Below are positions 61,601 through 64,000 of a stretch of 64,000 bases of DNA, one piece after another. A program made the translations under genes and the position numbers. The DNA lies in assembly GCA_950295325.1 (NCBI GenBank), contig OX485805.1, positions 24,289,501-24,353,500 on the forward strand, in the 5' to 3' direction. The notes below the pieces were generated by a model. That model was given only the letters and a program-made list of their open reading frames with translations, was not told the origin of the DNA and did not search any database. This DNA is from Polytrichum commune (Eukaryota; Streptophyta; Polytrichopsida; Polytrichales; Polytrichaceae). Numbering within the stretch: the stretch's first letter is position 1; each line of letters starts with the position of its first letter.

Positions 61601-61930
61601 AGGTACACTTGAGAAGTACCAAAGGCACATAAAGCCTTTGTCCTTGTCAGGACAGAATGCGTGTCTATTGTGTACGTTCCTTACAACCCATGCCGACTCC
61701 CAAGCCTTGATCGAGTGAAGCCTTCGCGGAAGCTTGCTTATAAAATAAAATGCTCTTTGGGGTTGTGACTCGTCGTCACTTTGGAAATTGGGCCTATTAT
61801 GATTCAAATGATGTGATGACTCAACAAGTGCAATGGAACAATAGAATAGAATAGAATAGAAAAGAAAAGAAAAGGGGAAAGAAAACATCGGCTTAATTAT
61901 ATTGTGCCGGCGTGAAATTTGAGCTTTGTA
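58651..61930. other. Non-coding stretch, no gene recognised
   Basis: Only short fragments of repeats seen elsewhere are visible: AAGTCCAACTGATTACATG near 60570, and the CTAGCGGTTGGTTCTCCCC segment near 61085, which is also found (inverted) near 25.85 kb and near 46.38 kb. Confidence 0.5.
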
Positions 61931-62860
61931 GGGCCACTTCACACACGAGCCAAGAGCCGTGACCATGAAATTGTGAGAGCCCAAAAGGAAGTGTCCAAAG
62001 GCCGTCCGAACACACCTCCACAATCATGTCGTGTGGTCACGGGCTCTCAAGTGTAGGGTGAAGTCATATGTGATGGGCCCTCGACCAAATGTTATTTTGA
62101 ACAAGGAAACGGTAGAAGTGTGAGGCTTTGTCCTTTCCTATGAAACATTACAACTGTAGATGTTCACTTTGTTCATGTCAATCCATGGCTATTTACTATA
62201 CCTATAACCAAACCTTTCTTGGATTTTGTACACCTTCTTCTCAAATGCAGGTCAAGGACTGAAGCTACTCATTTAACACCCGAAAATATTAAAATAAATA
62301 ATTAACAACTACCAAAATAACTATAGTTAACTATATTTTTTCCAATACATTTTAGGGAGAAACTATAGTTAACTAGATATATATAACTATAGTTAACATC
62401 TGCATTAAATAAACTGGACCAAAAATAATTGGAACAAGTAACGTCCAAGTGTGAACGCAAAGTGGTTAGGAAATTTGCTCTTGAAACATAGAAGTTGATG
62501 CATAGGCTCTGTCCTATAGACAGAGCCAATGAATTTCTATTCATGCGGGTCCTCACGCATGATCAAATAGAATAAATCAATGGTTGTGAGCCTTTGGAGT
62601 GCCACGATCTCCTGGTTTTGTGTTAGACTTACCTCCAAGAGGTGGTTTTTGAAAATAGTCCAAGTGACCATGAAACATGATCCATTCGATGCCATGTAGG
62701 AATCCATGTAGACTTTATGTCCATCTTGCATTCACATACTCCGTTGGTCCCTCAAGCGTAGTGTGAAGCAAACTTGGACTGGCTTCACCTTTTCGACCAA
62801 CGAGAGTGCTTGAAGTGTAATAGTCACGGGCTCTTAGTCTTTTGTGCGAAGCGGCCCTTA
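61931..62860 (+). mobile_element. Inverted-end repeat element, copy 2, with 430-bp insertion
   Basis: Same ends and order as the 55.8-kb copy (GGGCCACTTCACACACGAGC to CGAAGCGGCCCTTA) but interrupted between about 62100 and 62528. The insert ends in a perfect hairpin (GGCTCTGTC, 5-base loop, complement; 62505-62527) and carries three AACTATAGTTAAC palindromes (62319, 62361, 62385). Confidence 0.75.
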
Positions 62861-63260
62861 GTCTTATCATGTTCAAGGCATAACATAACTCAACACTAGG
62901 GTGTTGTGCCCCAAGTGTTGCCAAAATTTTTGGGCATTTTTAGAGTACAATACACCATTAATGTTGGGCCACTTTCACAAAATGAATAATATTCATGATG
63001 AGTGCTATTAATTGTGTGAAGGTGGTTAGGTGGCTAGGCCTAACCCGGAGATTTTATAATGTAAACAACAAGAGTGTGCGGCTAGCTTGCCTACATGTGT
63101 CATGGGCATGGCATTGGCTAAGCATGTCAATTATATTGGCTCAGTTAGTGTGTCACAGAATATAGGCTTCCCTTATTCGTGCCTACAAGTTGGGGCTTTC
63201 CTTGTAGTAAAGGGAACCCAACCTACGTGCTGAGTGATGTTTTGGAGTCTTCATGGTAGA

Positions 63261-63574
63261 ACTACACTAAATAGGTTATTTAGTGTTTGATACACTAACT
63301 ACGAATGCATACACTAAATATTAATAACCCTATGAATGTAAGTAACATTAAATGTGAACTCAAACACTAAATATCAACTATGATAATATGTGGAAGTCAC
63401 GTGTTTGAATTTAGTGTTAGTAAGGACATGAAAAGAAAAGTATCAATGATAAAACCAGAATTTTAGCTTATTTTTTAACATTGATTATCAAAAAATTGAA
63501 ACTTAGTGTTGAGTAGGGTAGGGTGGTAACAAAGTTAAATATAATCAAATACTAAATATCCTATTTAGTGTAGT
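63261..63574. mobile_element. MITE with ACTACACTAAATAGG ends
   Basis: Left ACTACACTAAATAGG and right inverse ACTACACTAAATAGG are identical over 15 bp and then similar for another 13. About 314 bp, AT-rich, no target duplication established. Confidence 0.75.
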
Positions 63575-63899
63575 GTTTAGATTATTCTAGACATGTTTTG
63601 GCTGATTCTGGACTAAATTGCCGTCGCACTCCCACTTGAATGTCTCCATATTGGTGCCAAATGTTTGCACACATCATGTCTCTGGTCTTTTAGAGTACAA
63701 TCACCTATATAATGGCTACATGGCAAGTACAAATAACAACACTTGAAACACTAATGTTCACATCTCCAAAAATTGCTTGCTTATTTCCAAACTCATCGAA
63801 AGTCCGGAATTACATGAATACCAATTATAGGGTAGGGTTAACTATATATCTACCAACTTCAATGTGGCATTGGACTCAACATTGTCAAGGTGTCCAATG

Positions 63900-64000
63900 T
63901 CCATCTCACCAAACATTGGCCATGCCACATCATTTGCCAACTAGGCTTGGGGCTAGATAGTGTCTATGGTGTGAAGGCCATGGTTTTAGAACCGACTTTT
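63900..64000. mobile_element. Partial relative of the 19.8-kb Harbinger-like MITE
   Basis: CCACATCATTTGCCAACTAG and GTGTCTATGGTGTGAA match 20.21-20.28 kb in the same direction. The copy runs off the window edge. Confidence 0.6.

Noticed and set aside
62100-62528. Helitron insertion
   Set aside because: A 3' hairpin is present, but there is no CTRR terminus, no TC start and no insertion between A and T.
63264-63570. CACTA transposon from CACTA...TAGTG ends
   Set aside because: Flanking triplets (CTA and TAG) do not match as a 3-bp duplication, and the inverted identity extends beyond CACTA, so the true terminus is elsewhere.

Overview
This is a nuclear genome window from a land plant. The evidence is class III (secretory plant) peroxidase genes with the classical four-exon structure, plant-type TTTAGGG telomere-like repeats, an FCP1-like phosphatase with the plant-style DLNGV motif, and large AT-rich non-coding stretches packed with small DNA transposons. 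A vasohibin-type tubulin carboxypeptidase gene, long introns and dense MITEs would fit a seed-free lineage with flagellate sperm (fern, lycophyte or bryophyte). That taxonomic placement is inference; I cannot name the species.

Layout. 1-2843: 3' part of a class III peroxidase gene (A) on +, entering from outside the window. 4.4-4.6 kb: a hairpin element. 5.2-10.3 kb: a visibly G/C-rich island on the minus strand. It holds a Pro/Ser-rich broken reading frame, an intact FCP1-like phosphatase domain, and a long charged or disordered reading frame carrying a stop codon and a frameshift. 7.25-15.1 kb: about 29 copies of a 22-bp palindrome (arms TTTACGAACG around a variable 2-bp centre), singly and in a regular array, followed by a transposon-like reading frame (15.3-15.9 kb). 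11.3-12.6 kb: three low-complexity or minisatellite blocks. 16-24 kb: transposon-rich non-coding DNA, including a 1.1-kb foldback element. 24.06-28.19 kb: a complete class III peroxidase gene (B), paralogous to A. Five exact 49-bp copies of an intron 3' end, acceptor included, lie in front of its third exon.

28.98-35.62 kb (minus): a ten-exon gene that I assembled by hand, encoding about 655 residues. Its central domain is vasohibin-like. The predicted catalytic Cys, His and Ser fall at 251, 286 and 303, which is the same spacing as in human VASH1. All ten exons join in a single frame at GT/AG borders. 36-64 kb: no host gene recognised. This part is a mosaic of MITEs (hAT-like with 8-bp target duplications, PIF/Harbinger-like with TTA/TAA duplications, and families with ACTAAATA-type ends), a decayed hAT transposase (41.9-42.65 kb), microsatellites and minisatellites.

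How the parts relate. The two peroxidases are a tandem-type pair on the same strand about 24 kb apart. Copy A has lost one half of a conserved disulfide. The vasohibin-like gene converges on peroxidase B (3' ends about 0.8 kb apart). The palindrome family, the G/C-rich island and the 15.3-kb reading frame look like parts of one transposon family or captured segment, because a block downstream of the palindromes is shared by both palindrome loci. All homology statements rest on motif recognition by eye; no search was run.
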